Positions 9,220 to 21,648 of a stretch of DNA of 64,000 bases are shown here, piece after piece. Position 1 is the first letter of the stretch. Each line of letters begins with the position of its first letter. This DNA comes from Desulfomonile tiedjei (GTDB lineage Bacteria > Desulfobacterota > Desulfomonilia > Desulfomonilales > Desulfomonilaceae): the NCBI GenBank assembly GCA_016218715.1, contig JACRDG010000076.1, positions 89,659 through 153,658 on the forward strand, read 5' to 3'. Below the pieces are notes generated by a model. It worked only from the letters and a program-made list of their open reading frames with translations. It did no database searches and was not told the origin of the DNA. Both the position numbers and the translations under genes were made by a program.

Positions 9220-10065
9220 ATGCCGCGATCCGTTAAGGACATAGCGATCATTATCCTTCTTATCGGCGGTGGCCTCCTCATCCTGTTTTGGCCCACCAAG
9301 AGCCAGGAAGGCGGCCCCGTTGCCCGCGCGATCTATACCGTGGTCGGTCCCCTTCAGCAGGCATCCACTGCGGCGTACCGGCAGGTGACGGGCGTGTGGA
9401 ACGGATACGTCAATCTGATCCACGTAAGGCAGGAGAACGAGCGCCTGAGAGAGGAAGTCAAGGGCCTCAAGCGCGAACGAGGGGCCCTACTGAACGCGGA
9501 GATGGAAAACCGGAGACTCAAGAAGCTGTTGAATCTCAAGGCCAGGAATGAATTCCCGTTTTTGGTGGCCCAAGTGATCGCCGAAGACGCAGTGGGTTGG
9601 TACCGTACCTTCTTCATCAATAGAGGATCGGAAGACGGCGTGCTCCCGGAGATGCCGGTAACCGTGGCCGAAGGGGTGGTGGGCCGAATCGTGAAGAACG
9701 CCCCCGAAGTGTCGCAGGTGCTCCTCATCACCGATCCCAACCTGTCCATCGACTGCCGGATCACGCGCACCCGCGATCGAGGAGTACTGACTGGATCGCT
9801 GGACGGGGCGTGCGTGTTGCGGTACATCAATTTGGAATCGGGGGTCGGCGCAGGCGATGAAGTGGTGACTTCCGGCCTTGACGGGATGTTTCCGAGAGGT
9901 CTTCCTGTAGGAAAGATCGCTTCAGTCGGCAAGAGTTCCCAAGGACTGTTCCTGGAGGCCCGAGTCACCCCACACGTCAATTTTTCCGGCATTGAAGAAG
10001 TACTCGTGATCCTGGCCAACACGGCCGGCTTCGATCTCAAGCCGGGCCTGGACGAAAAACGTTGA
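9220..10065 (+). CDS. mreC: Rod shape-determining protein MreC
   Basis: MreC is the periplasmic scaffold of the elongasome. The 281-residue protein has a single membrane segment at about 5-24 (KDIAIIILLIGGGLLILFW), a coiled coil at about 68-105 rich in Glu, Arg and Leu, and the two beta-barrel domains of the family beginning VAQVIAEDAVGWYRTFFINRG. Motifs VVGRIVKNAPEVSQVLLITD and EVVTSGLDGMFPRGLPVGKI are typical. The stop overlaps the mreD start. Confidence 0.95.
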   Translation: MPRSVKDIAIIILLIGGGLLILFWPTKSQEGGPVARAIYTVVGPLQQASTAAYRQVTGVWNGYVNLIHVRQENERLREEVKGLKRERGALLNAEMENRRLKKLLNLKARNEFPFLVAQVIAEDAVGWYRTFFINRGSEDGVLPEMPVTVAEGVVGRIVKNAPEVSQVLLITDPNLSIDCRITRTRDRGVLTGSLDGACVLRYINLESGVGAGDEVVTSGLDGMFPRGLPVGKIASVGKSSQGLFLEARVTPHVNFSGIEEVLVILANTAGFDLKPGLDEKR

Positions 10066-10562
10066 GAGAAGGTTTTTTCTTTTTAGTGGTTGCTTTTCTG
10101 GTGTTGGCGCTTCAGACGACCTGGATGGGCTTCCTCATGCCGGTAGCGTACAAACCGGACGTCTTTCTGATACTCGTGATCTGGACGAGTTTGCGGATGC
10201 CGTTTATGATTGGGATTGGGCTGGCCTTCGCGGGCGGCATCTTTGTCGATATCTTTTCCGGGGCGCCGGCCGGTTTGTTCGCGATCGTCTACTGCCTGAT
10301 CTTTGTCATGGGCTGCTATCTTGACGGTCTCTTCAGGATCGACACGCGCCTGGGGCGAGCTATGACGGTTCTGATGGCGACTCTCGTCTCCGGCGCGGCA
10401 GTGCTTCTCTGGAGCGTCGTTGTCGGCTCCGCGGAATACAGCGGATATGTGCTCTCCTGGGCCTTGGCCAAATCGGTGATGACCGCCATGGCGTCGCTGC
10501 TCGTATTCCCTGTCCTGGATCGTGCCTGGGGGGTGTATACCACCCTGATCGGCACGCGTTGA
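10062..10562 (+). CDS. mreD: Rod shape-determining protein MreD
   Basis: MreD is a small integral membrane partner of MreC. The 166-residue product has about five hydrophobic segments and the family pattern YKPDVFLILVIWTSLRMPF followed by GGIFVDIFSGAPAGLFAIVY. Translation must start at TTG 10062, which overlaps the mreC TGA (TTGA), a coupled rare start. It ends four bases into the longest frame of mrdA. Confidence 0.9.
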   Translation: MREGFFFLVVAFLVLALQTTWMGFLMPVAYKPDVFLILVIWTSLRMPFMIGIGLAFAGGIFVDIFSGAPAGLFAIVYCLIFVMGCYLDGLFRIDTRLGRAMTVLMATLVSGAAVLLWSVVVGSAEYSGYVLSWALAKSVMTAMASLLVFPVLDRAWGVYTTLIGTR

Positions 10563-10579
10563 CCACTGGAGGCCAGCGA

Positions 10580-12424
10580 TTGACCGGCGAACTGCCTCAC
10601 AGGGACGAATCCGTCGATTACTATGGCCCGCGCATACGCGTGGCGGTTGCTCTCATGCTCGCCTGCATCGCCGTGCTGGCCGGCAGGCTGTGGCAGCTCC
10701 AGACCATAAAAGGTGAATGGTACACCGAGATGTCCAAGAGCAATCGGATGCGGTGGATTCGAATCCCACCTTCCAGAGGCCGTATCCTCGACTGTACCGG
10801 GCGGGTGCTCGCCGAGAATCGCCCCAGCTTCACCCTTTCCATCCTCCCCGCTGAGCTGCAAAATCCCCAGGATGTCATCGATGCCTGCAGTTCGACCATC
10901 GGACTCGCTCCCGAGACCATGCGAGGCATCATCGAGCGGAGCCGATCGGTGCCTCGTTTCACCAATTACCCGATAAAGAAGAATATGACCCTGGAAGAAG
11001 TCTCGCTGGTCAAAGCCCACGCCACCGATCTCAAGGGGGTCCTTGTCGAGACGAAACCCGTGAGGCGCTATCCGCTGGGCGAGACCCTTTGCCACGAGCT
11101 TGGCACGCTTGGCGAAATCTCCCCGTCGGAAGTTAGGGGGCTCGCTCGTCAGGGATATCGGACGGGTGACATGGTGGGTAAATCCGGTATCGAAAAAGAG
11201 TACGAAAAGCAACTGAGGGGCGAAGAAGGGTGGGAGCAGATCGAGATCGACGCCCGAGGCCGTCAGCTCGGCACGGTATCCCGTAAGCCTGCGCCAACTG
11301 GGCAGGATGTGTACCTCACCGTTGACGCGGACCTCCAACGTTTCGCAGAAGAGATCTTCATCCACCGGGCGGGATCGATCGTCGCGGTCGACCCGGATAC
11401 CGGGCGCATACTTGCTGCGGTCAGCAAACCCGGCTACGATCTCAACCTCTTCTCTCCGTCCATCACGGATCGCCAGTGGAAGAAGCTCAACAGCGACCCG
11501 CTGCATCCTCTGGAGAACCGAACGATTCGCGGCCTGTACGCCCCGGCAAGCACATTCAAGGTCGTCACGGCAACCGCAGGCCTGGCCGAAGGGGTGATCG
11601 GTCCCAGCAAAACGTTCACCTGCAAAGGGGAGATGGACCTCTGGGGTAACTCGTTCAGGTGCTGGAACCGCTACGGGCATGGCAAGATGGATCTCCACAG
11701 AGCCATAGTCGAGTCCTGCGACATATACTTCTATCAACTCGGCCTCAAAGTAGGGGTCGACAGGCTCGCGCGTTACGCCTCGTTGTTCGGTTTGGGAAAG
11801 CCGACAGGCTTGGGACTGCCCCACGAGCTGCCGGGACTGGTCCCGACACCGGCCTGGAAATTGCGCACCTACGGCGATTCATGGAAGGACGGAGAGACGG
11901 TCAATTTTTCCATCGGCCAAGGGTACCTTGCGGCCACTCCCATTCAGCTCGCGATGATGACTGCGGTGCTGGCCAATGGGGGCAAATTGTTGACGCCGTC
12001 CATCATCCGTCGCATCGACCGCGCCGATGGGACCTCAGCGTACAATCATGTTCCCAACGTGCGCTGGCAGGTTCCTCTCGATCCGGAAAAGCAAGCGGTG
12101 CTGCGCAACGCGATGACCGCCGTCGTGGAGGATGCGAAGGGCACAGGGCGTAAGTGCCGCATCACGGGAATCAACATCGCAGCAAAGACCGGGACCTCGC
12201 AGGTGATTCGCGAGAAACACGGAGGCAAAGGTGGTCTCGAAATCCCTTATCACGAGCGAACCCACGCCATATTCATCGCGTACGTGGACGATCGGCCCCA
12301 AAAGATCGCCCTGGTGGTGATCGTCGAACACGGAGGAGGAGGGGGGGCGAATGCCGGGCCGCTTGCTCGGAAGATTATCGCCCGCCATTACGGTATGCGG
12401 GATCCCGGTGACGGAGGAGACTAG
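10580..12424 (+). CDS. mrdA: Penicillin-binding protein 2 (elongasome transpeptidase)
   Basis: PBP2 cross-links peptidoglycan with RodA during elongation. The protein has a membrane anchor near residues 20-38 (VALMLACIAVLAGRLWQLQ), a PBP dimerisation region (RIPPSRGRILDCTGRVLAEN), and a transpeptidase domain with the catalytic STFK (Ser at about 324), SCD and KTGT motifs. The frame opens with a TTG at 10559 overlapping the mreD stop, but the in-frame TTG at 10580 has a GGAGG seven bases ahead and is preferred, giving 614 residues. Both candidate starts are TTG, so the cluster uses rare starts twice in a row. Confidence 0.95.
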   Translation: MTGELPHRDESVDYYGPRIRVAVALMLACIAVLAGRLWQLQTIKGEWYTEMSKSNRMRWIRIPPSRGRILDCTGRVLAENRPSFTLSILPAELQNPQDVIDACSSTIGLAPETMRGIIERSRSVPRFTNYPIKKNMTLEEVSLVKAHATDLKGVLVETKPVRRYPLGETLCHELGTLGEISPSEVRGLARQGYRTGDMVGKSGIEKEYEKQLRGEEGWEQIEIDARGRQLGTVSRKPAPTGQDVYLTVDADLQRFAEEIFIHRAGSIVAVDPDTGRILAAVSKPGYDLNLFSPSITDRQWKKLNSDPLHPLENRTIRGLYAPASTFKVVTATAGLAEGVIGPSKTFTCKGEMDLWGNSFRCWNRYGHGKMDLHRAIVESCDIYFYQLGLKVGVDRLARYASLFGLGKPTGLGLPHELPGLVPTPAWKLRTYGDSWKDGETVNFSIGQGYLAATPIQLAMMTAVLANGGKLLTPSIIRRIDRADGTSAYNHVPNVRWQVPLDPEKQAVLRNAMTAVVEDAKGTGRKCRITGINIAAKTGTSQVIREKHGGKGGLEIPYHERTHAIFIAYVDDRPQKIALVVIVEHGGGGGANAGPLARKIIARHYGMRDPGDGGD

Positions 12425-12748
12425 AAACTCGATTTCACAAATGCGGTCGCGTAGTTGTCCTCCCCTTCGCAGGCTCGTAGGTCATGCGAGCGGCCGGGAA
12501 TCGGCTACCGGAAGAACGCCGATGGATGGGACTGTCTCCGGAAGAGTGACCATCAAGAAATGACAGGCGGGACGCCCGTCCCAGCAATGCAGCCAGTGAG
12601 GCCGCGGTGATGAACGGAGACCACGTCCCGCGGGAATGTGCGACCGCATTTATGAAATGGAGTACCTTAGGAATCCCCCTGCTCGCAGCGGGATCGATGA
12701 ACCGCATCAACGAGCAGGTGAAAGGCGAGCATAGCTCGGACGGGAGCC
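12425..12748 (+). repeat. Intergenic repeat island between mrdA and rodA
   Basis: The 324-base gap holds no credible gene. It is bounded by inverted copies of a 20-base sequence: ATTTCACAAATGCGGTCGCG at 12432-12451, and its near-exact reverse complement at 12639-12658 (18 of 20 positions agree). Between them is a GC-rich palindrome at 12562-12580 of the GACAGGC...GCCTGTC family that recurs across the window. The structure resembles a miniature mobile element or a REP-type island that has inserted into an otherwise tight operon. A GGGAG ribosome binding site for rodA lies just past it. Confidence 0.6.
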
Positions 12749-13876
12749 ATGGCGTTTCTGGAATTCAAATGGAGCAGGCACGGTGCCACCGTGGTGGAGT
12801 GGCCCTTGATGCTCGTGAGTCTCCTCCTCTCCATCATAGGACTGTTCGTGATCTTCAGCGCGACGAGCCACTCGGGTGAGGCGGAACGGTCTCTCGTGAT
12901 CAAGCAGGCGACGTGGTGCGGTCTCGGGCTGGTTCTCATGTCGCTGTGTCTGTTCTTCGATTACCACCTGTTGGAGCGGTGGTCGCTCTGGTTGTACATT
13001 GCAATCATCGTGGCGCTGATCGCGGTCTGGGCTCTGGGCAAGGTCACAGCAGGGTCTCGCCGATGGATCGAGATCGGTTTCCTGCGATTCCAGCCATCGG
13101 AGTTTGCGAAACTGGCAGTCGTCATCGTACTGGCCAAGTTTCTCCAGCATCGCCGAGGAATCGGAGATCGGCAGATCACGGATTTGATCCGTCCGATTCT
13201 TTTCGCCGCGCTCCCGATCGTCCTCGTGCTTATCCAGCCGGACCTGGGGACCGCGGTGGTTATCTTCCTGATCGCCATCTCCATGACCCTGTTTGCTGGG
13301 GTGGGCCGTCGCGTTCTGGTGTGGACCGGAGGGATCGTTGTTGCACTGATTCCCATCGCCATCCTCCTGGGGGATCGGATTCTCTTGGATTACCAGAAGA
13401 AGAGACTGCTCACGTTTCTGAACCCGAGCTATGACCCGTTGGGATCCGGGTACCACATCATCCAATCACAGATCGCCATCGGCTCGGGGGGTATCTACGG
13501 CCAAGGCTATCTGAAGGGAACCCAGAACCAGTTGATGTTTCTCCCGGTGAAACACACGGATTTCATCTTTTCCATCCTGGCCGAGGAATGGGGGTTTCTG
13601 GGGTGCTCGGTGGTGCTGATCCTGTTTTCGGCGCTGGTGCTCAGGGGTATGGCGATAGCGAAGCGAGCGAAGGACGACTTCGGCACGTTGATCGCGTTCG
13701 GATGCACGGTGGCCGTTTTCTGGCATGTGGTAATCAACGTCGGCATGGTGATGGGCCTCCTTCCGGTCGTGGGCGTACCGCTGAGCTTCGTCAGCTACGG
13801 TGGATCGTCCCTCCTTGCGTCGTTTCTCGCGATCTCTTTTCTCGCCAACGTCAGTATGCGGCGTTTCCCCTATTGA
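12749..13876 (+). CDS. rodA: Peptidoglycan glycosyltransferase RodA
   Basis: RodA is the SEDS-family polymerase that pairs with PBP2. The 375-residue product has about ten membrane segments. Family motifs visible are KVTAGSRRWIEIGFLRFQPSEFAKLAVV, LIQPDLGTAVVIF and KHTDFIFSILAEEWGFLG, then the C-terminal GVPLSFVSYGGSSLLASF. The ATG has GGGAG five bases ahead. It closes the mre cluster, separated from mrdA by the repeat island. Confidence 0.96.
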   Translation: MAFLEFKWSRHGATVVEWPLMLVSLLLSIIGLFVIFSATSHSGEAERSLVIKQATWCGLGLVLMSLCLFFDYHLLERWSLWLYIAIIVALIAVWALGKVTAGSRRWIEIGFLRFQPSEFAKLAVVIVLAKFLQHRRGIGDRQITDLIRPILFAALPIVLVLIQPDLGTAVVIFLIAISMTLFAGVGRRVLVWTGGIVVALIPIAILLGDRILLDYQKKRLLTFLNPSYDPLGSGYHIIQSQIAIGSGGIYGQGYLKGTQNQLMFLPVKHTDFIFSILAEEWGFLGCSVVLILFSALVLRGMAIAKRAKDDFGTLIAFGCTVAVFWHVVINVGMVMGLLPVVGVPLSFVSYGGSSLLASFLAISFLANVSMRRFPY

Positions 13877-13957
13877 AACGGAGCGCCCTCAAGACGAACT
13901 TTGGTAACCGGTCACCGGGACCGACGCAACTCATCGAAATTGCGATGGGGGAGGTAG

Positions 13958-13981
13958 GGAGGGGGAGATGGCGCCCCCTCC
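13958..13981 (+). other. Perfect GC hairpin after rodA
   Basis: An 8-bp perfect stem (GGAGGGGG with CCCCCTCC) and an 8-base loop lie 80 bases after the rodA stop. There is no T-run behind it, so it is not a canonical intrinsic terminator; it may stabilise the 3' end of the mRNA or be a fragment of the ccctcaccc/ggggagaggg repeat seen near prmC. Confidence 0.45.
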
Positions 13982-14130
13982 ACCCTCACCGGGCGCAGAG
14001 CCGCCTCAAGCCCGATGAACTAGAACAAACTTTGAATTAATCCTTGAACAAGCCGAGGCCATGTGGTAAGGAGAAACCGACCTGAGGGGTTCAGGTTGCG
14101 CGAATCTTGCCCCTGGAAGCTGGAGGTTAC

Positions 14131-14640
14131 ATGCTCCGATTTAGAAAAGCCAAGACCGACGCTGTTACCGGGTTTCTGGGGTCTCAGACGGAATTCACCG
14201 GTAAGCTTTCCTTCGCTGGAGTGGTCCACTTGGACGGGGCCTTCAGAGGGGAAATCATCAGCCGGGGGACCCTCGTAATAGGGAGCGAATCGGTTGTCCA
14301 CGCGCAGATCCACGCGAATATCCTGAAAGTCTCGGGTGAGGTCCACGGGGATCTCAACGCCACTGAGAAGATCGAGCTGTACCCGCCGGCCAAAGTGTAC
14401 GGAAACATTCGCACGCCAAGCCTGGTGGTGGAAGAGGGGGTCATCTTCGAAGGCACGTGCAGGATGTCTTCGATAGAGGCCGAAAAAGATGTTCTGGGCC
14501 AGCAGATCGCGGAGGCCCCGGAGTCCGCGGAAGTGCTCGACGCGATCGCCGCCGAAGCGTGGCCCGATGAATACCACGATGATAACAGTCAGGAAGAGCA
14601 GGACTCCGAAGAGAGTTCTTTCCCGAAACACGGGCAGTAA
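14131..14640 (+). CDS. Bactofilin
   Basis: This 169-residue protein begins MLRFRKAKTDAVTGFLGSQTEF and has the bactofilin core of beta-helix turns: FTGKLSFAGVVHLDGAFRGE, LVIGSESVVHAQIHANILKVSGEVHGDL and KIELYPPAKVYGNIRTPSLVVEEGVIFEG. Bactofilins polymerise without nucleotide and act as membrane-associated scaffolds for shape or polarity. The C-terminal 45 residues are acidic and probably unstructured. The start at 14131 has GGAGG just upstream; an in-frame start 24 bases earlier lacks one. It sits between rodA and the ATP synthase genes, a linkage also known in other Desulfobacterota. Confidence 0.9.
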   Translation: MLRFRKAKTDAVTGFLGSQTEFTGKLSFAGVVHLDGAFRGEIISRGTLVIGSESVVHAQIHANILKVSGEVHGDLNATEKIELYPPAKVYGNIRTPSLVVEEGVIFEGTCRMSSIEAEKDVLGQQIAEAPESAEVLDAIAAEAWPDEYHDDNSQEEQDSEESSFPKHGQ

Positions 14641-14681
14641 TCATCCTCCTTGAGTGTCCCTTCTTTCACTGCGAAAAAATC

Positions 14682-14710
14682 TTGACAGCCCGGGGACGAG
14701 CTGGTACGAT
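14682..14710 (+). promoter_or_regulatory. Strong sigma70-type promoter for the ATP synthase operon
   Basis: TTGACA (14682-14687), a 17-base spacer and TACGAT (14705-14710) stand about 130 bases before the atpF' GTG. The -35 is a perfect consensus and the -10 has five of six consensus bases when read as TAcgAT-type. It lies 41 bases after the bactofilin stop, so the atp genes are a separate transcription unit with a long 5' leader. Confidence 0.75.
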
Positions 14711-14840
14711 CCCGAGTCATTCTCAGTTTCAGACAGTATCCTCATCTAGAAAACCAAAAAAGTTGCATGAAACCGGTGCTTCGACGTCGGGAGGAAGGCC
14801 GGACAGACGTAAAACTTCGTGAATCCGGGAGACCACGCCA

Positions 14841-15266
14841 GTGATTCAAGTCAACTTTACGCTCATCATTCAGGTAATCAACTTCCTGGTTTTACTGTTC
14901 TTGCTGAACGCTCTCCTCTTCAAACCGGTATTGGCAAAGATCCGGGAAAGAGAAGCCCAGATCCGGAAAGACCAGGATAAAGCCGCGGAGCTTGGCCAAC
15001 GAGTTCAAGACCACGAAACCAAACATCAAGAAGAACTTACCAAGGCAAGGCAAACCGCAGCTCAAGAAAAAAACGCCTTAATGGCCGCAGCCAAGCAGAA
15101 AGAGACCGAGGTTCTGGATAAGGGCCGAACCGAAGCCGGCCGAATCGTGGACGAGATGAGGGCGACCATAGAGGCTGAGGCCTCACAGGTTCGTCGAACC
15201 CTGAAGGACGAGATGACTCCCCTTGCCCAGGCCATGACCGAGAAGATTTTGGGGAGGTCTGTCTGA
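14841..15266 (+). CDS. atpF': F0F1 ATP synthase subunit b' (peripheral stalk)
   Basis: This is the first of two b-type stalk subunits. The 141-residue product starts at GTG with one N-terminal membrane helix (LIIQVINFLVLLFLLNALLFKPVL) and then a long charged helix rich in Glu, Gln and Lys that would form the right-handed coiled coil of the stalk. It ends where atpF begins, with the last base of its stop shared with the next ATG. Duplicate b genes (b and b') at the head of an F1 cluster without a and c genes are typical for Desulfobacterota. Confidence 0.9.
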   Translation: MIQVNFTLIIQVINFLVLLFLLNALLFKPVLAKIREREAQIRKDQDKAAELGQRVQDHETKHQEELTKARQTAAQEKNALMAAAKQKETEVLDKGRTEAGRIVDEMRATIEAEASQVRRTLKDEMTPLAQAMTEKILGRSV

Positions 15267-15846
15267 TGAAACGAGTCAAGATTACGTCGCTAGTCGTTGT
15301 GCTCCTTCTGGTCCTGGGCGCCTCCCTGGTCTTTGCTGCAGAGGCGGGGCACGAAGGTGAGGGATCGCCCTGGAACACCTGGATGCTCCTGTGGCGTGTC
15401 ATTAACACGGTCGCGTTGATCGTATTGCTCGTGTACTTCCTGAAAAAGCCGCTGGTCACCTTTTTCGCCGAGAGAAAGGAGCAGATCAGCAAAGATCTGG
15501 ACGATGCACGTGAGCAGCGCGAGCGAGCCGAGCGCCTCCTGAAAGATTACGAAGCGAAGATCGCAGGCATGGAGCAAGAGCTGGCCAAGATGCGGGCCGA
15601 GCTGGCCAAAGCCTCAGAGGCCGAAAGCAAGAAGCTCCTGGAGGCAGCGGACGCGATGTCCGTTAAGATGGTCGACGCAGCGCGGCTCGCCGCGGAACAA
15701 GAAGTGCGCAAAGCCAAGGCTGCCTTGAAAAATGAGGCGGTGGACCTGGCAGTGGAGCTGGCCGAGGCTCTCATTCGTGAGAAGATCACGGACCAGGATC
15801 GCCGCAGGATCGTGGAGGATTATCTCGATAAAGTCGGGGGTATGAA

Positions 15847-15850
<4 letters not shown>
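15266..15850 (+). CDS. atpF: F0F1 ATP synthase subunit b
   Basis: This second stalk subunit has 194 residues. Unusually for a b subunit, it begins with what looks like a cleavable signal sequence (VKITSLVVVLLLVLGASLVFAAEAG cut into shorter parts: VVVLLLVLGASLVFA), followed by the true membrane helix at about 46-64 (VINTVALIVLLVYFLKKPL) and a long charged helix. A longer b with an N-terminal leader next to a short b' is the usual pair in this group. The stop overlaps the GTG of atpH. Confidence 0.92.
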
Positions 15851-17918
<2,068 letters not shown>

Positions 17919-17978
17919 TGATCCGAAAGGTCGGGCACGAGAACTGCTCGACCCCCGGATCTTTACATAGAGGTTGAA

Positions 17979-18842
17979 ATGGCAAGCCTGCGAGACATTC
18001 GTAAACGTATCGCCAGTGTCAAGAATACGCAGAAGATCACCAACGCCATGAAAATGGTCTCGGCTGCGAAGCTCAGACGGGCGGAAGAAGCTATCAAGTC
18101 TGCCCGGCCCTTCGCGGATAAGATGCGAGCAGTGCTCATGTCTTTGGCTTCTCGTGCGAATCCGGCTGCGCATCCCATGCTGGAGGCTCGGCCCGTCGAG
18201 AAAGCTTTGCTCATTCTGATTACCGCTGACCGAGGCCTTTGCGGCGCCTTTAACACCAATCTTCATCGCCGGTCCGAAGCCTTTGTGAGGGAAATGAAAG
18301 AGAAGGGTGTCCAGGTCCACATGATAAACGTGGGCCGCAAGGGCAACGACTACTTCCGCAGGCGGCAGGTTCCGATCGTTGACCGGTTCATCAACGTGAT
18401 GAACAGCGTCAACAATGAACTCGCCGGCCAGGTGGTTGCAGTCGCCGCGGAGCAGTTCATGTCCGGGGAATTCCAAGAAGTGTACGTACTGTACAACAGC
18501 TTCCGAACCGCGGTGAGCCAAATCATCACGCTGAAAAGGCTTCTCCCCGTCGTGCCCGACGAACCGGATACCGCGCGACAGTTGGAATACCTCTACGAGC
18601 CCTCGGAGGAGGAACTCCTCGCTTCTCTTCTTCCGCGCTACGTCCAGAATCAGGTCTTCACGGGCCTGTTGGATTCGGTTGCATCGGAGCACGGGGCCCG
18701 CATGAGCGCAATGGAAGCGGCCACTACCAATGCAGAGGAGATGATCTACAAGCTTACCCTGAAGTTGAACCGCTTGCGGCAGGAGTCCATCACCACCGAA
18801 CTTATGGAGATCGTCGGTGGGGCCGAGGCGCTGAAAGGTTGA
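17979..18842 (+). CDS. atpG: ATP synthase subunit gamma
   Basis: Gamma is the rotating central shaft. The 287-residue protein begins MASLRDIRKRIASVKNTQKI, with the N-terminal coiled-coil helix, contains ITADRGLCGAFNTN, and ends with the conserved helix EHGARMSAMEAATTNAEEMI then LNRLRQESITTELMEIVGGA. It lies 60 bases after atpA. Confidence 0.97.
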   Translation: MASLRDIRKRIASVKNTQKITNAMKMVSAAKLRRAEEAIKSARPFADKMRAVLMSLASRANPAAHPMLEARPVEKALLILITADRGLCGAFNTNLHRRSEAFVREMKEKGVQVHMINVGRKGNDYFRRRQVPIVDRFINVMNSVNNELAGQVVAVAAEQFMSGEFQEVYVLYNSFRTAVSQIITLKRLLPVVPDEPDTARQLEYLYEPSEEELLASLLPRYVQNQVFTGLLDSVASEHGARMSAMEAATTNAEEMIYKLTLKLNRLRQESITTELMEIVGGAEALKG

Positions 18843-20354
<1,512 letters not shown>

Positions 20355-20367
20355 TCGGGAGAAACTG

Positions 20368-20778
20368 ATGGCGGAAAAATTTAACGCAGTACTGGTGACC
20401 CCCAAAAAAGTCGTGCTCGACAAAGAAGTCGAAGAGGTTATTGCGCCGGGCATCGTGGGTGAGTTCGGTGTGCTCATTGGGCATACGCCGATGCTGACCT
20501 TTATCAAGCCCGGGATTTTTTCCTACCTCGAGAACGACAAGTTCACCAAGTTCGCTGTGGGTGCTGGATTTTGCGAAGTACTCAAGGACTCGGTGAGCGT
20601 CCTTGTTGATGAAGCCTACACGGGTGAGGAGATAGATCCCAAAGAGGCGGAAGCCGAGCTGGCGGCACTGCAGCAGCAACTGTCCCAGGCAGATTCGGCC
20701 GCCGATCCGAAGGGATTCGAGCAACTCACCAACAAAGTGAAGGTGGCTCAGGCGAAGGTTTCCCTCGCCGGCGGCTGA
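20368..20778 (+). CDS. atpC: ATP synthase subunit epsilon
   Basis: Epsilon couples the shaft to the c-ring and can inhibit hydrolysis. The 136-residue protein has the N-terminal beta-barrel (FNAVLVTPKKVVLDKEVEEV, PGIVGEFGVLIGHTPMLTFI) and a C-terminal helical hairpin rich in Ala and Glu. It closes the operon and is followed 35 bases on by an intrinsic terminator. Confidence 0.95.
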   Translation: MAEKFNAVLVTPKKVVLDKEVEEVIAPGIVGEFGVLIGHTPMLTFIKPGIFSYLENDKFTKFAVGAGFCEVLKDSVSVLVDEAYTGEEIDPKEAEAELAALQQQLSQADSAADPKGFEQLTNKVKVAQAKVSLAGG

Positions 20779-20812
20779 TTCCAGCCGAAAGCCCTCAAGA
20801 ATCGATACATTC

Positions 20813-20858
20813 GGCCCTGGCCAAATCCGAAAGTTGTTTCGGGGTCAGGGCCTTTTTC
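20813..20858 (+). terminator. Intrinsic terminator of the ATP synthase operon
   Basis: A bulged stem with outer arms GGCCCTG (20813-20819) and CAGGGCC (20846-20852), an inner CCGAAA/TTTCGG helix, and then a TTTTT run at 20853-20857. Confidence 0.85.
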
Positions 20859-21021
20859 TTCTCTGAAAGCATGCGGCGGGGTGAGGCAAGCTTTCGTGGG
20901 GGGCTCATAGCAGTCTGAGGCCCGCGTGGCAGGAGCGTGCCGAGATGCTCCTTGACTATTCCGGTAAATTGGATTATTTAATAAATTCATGGAGTTGATT
21001 TTCGGGTTCTGGAGAGGGAAC

Positions 21022-21648
21022 ATGAACGGCGCTGACCCCGGAGAAACGTCGAACGCCACAAATTCCTCGTCCTCTGCGCTCGCTCCCTTCGAGGAGTTGC
21101 TCGCAACAGCCAGGGCCCGTTACGAGAGTGCGGACCTGGACGGCGCGCTGGACATCTTGCTCGGGCTCGAAAAGAGGTATCTGGCTGCAACCCCGCTTTT
21201 TGAGTTGCTGGGCAACGTGTGCATCAAGCGAGGCGATCTCAGGAGAGCGGTTCGCTACAAAACACTCTACGAGATGATCTGCGCCGCGCTCAATGTGGAA
21301 CGCCGTGCGGAGTTTCCGGAGAGCGAGTCGCTTGCCGTCCTCCTGGAAAAACAGAAGCCGGTCGAGAAGAGAATGGAACCTCCGTGCGCCGCGAAGGAGG
21401 ACGAGATAGGCCCACCTCCAACGCACTTCACGGCTGCTATGGGGCACGAGCTGATGAAGCAGGGGCATTACGGCCAGGCCCTACACGTTTTCAACGTACT
21501 CGTGGAAAAGAACCCGGAGGATGGGGCTCTCAGAGAAGCTCGTGAAAAAGCCCGGAGGAAGGCGCGCGAAAGACATGTCGTGGGTATTCTCGAACGCTGG
21601 CTGGATAACGTCCAACGGTTAACAGCGGACCGAGCCCCAAGAAGATGA
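21022..21648 (+). CDS. Uncharacterised TPR-like cytoplasmic protein
   Basis: I do not recognise a specific family. The 208-residue product has two helical pairs that look like tetratricopeptide repeats: FEELLATARARYESADLDGALDILLGLEK near the N-terminus, and MGHELMKQGHYGQALHVFNVLVEKNPEDGALREA near residue 150. No signal peptide or membrane segment is seen. The ATG at 21022 has GGAGAGGG ahead of it; a start 33 bases upstream has none. The stop overlaps the ATG of the aminopeptidase gene by four bases (21645-21648), so the two are coupled. Confidence 0.7.
   Translation: MNGADPGETSNATNSSSSALAPFEELLATARARYESADLDGALDILLGLEKRYLAATPLFELLGNVCIKRGDLRRAVRYKTLYEMICAALNVERRAEFPESESLAVLLEKQKPVEKRMEPPCAAKEDEIGPPPTHFTAAMGHELMKQGHYGQALHVFNVLVEKNPEDGALREAREKARRKARERHVVGILERWLDNVQRLTADRAPRR

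Noticed and set aside
8154..9299. 381-codon frame antisense to mreB
   Set aside because: mreB is certain on the other strand; the antisense product is His/Asp-rich and domain-free.
10316..11824. 502-codon antisense frame over mreD and mrdA
   Set aside because: Shadow of strongly supported genes in GC-rich DNA; no family-like sequence.
13958..13981. Hairpin after rodA as a terminator
   Set aside because: Perfect stem but no T-run, so it is listed only as a hairpin.
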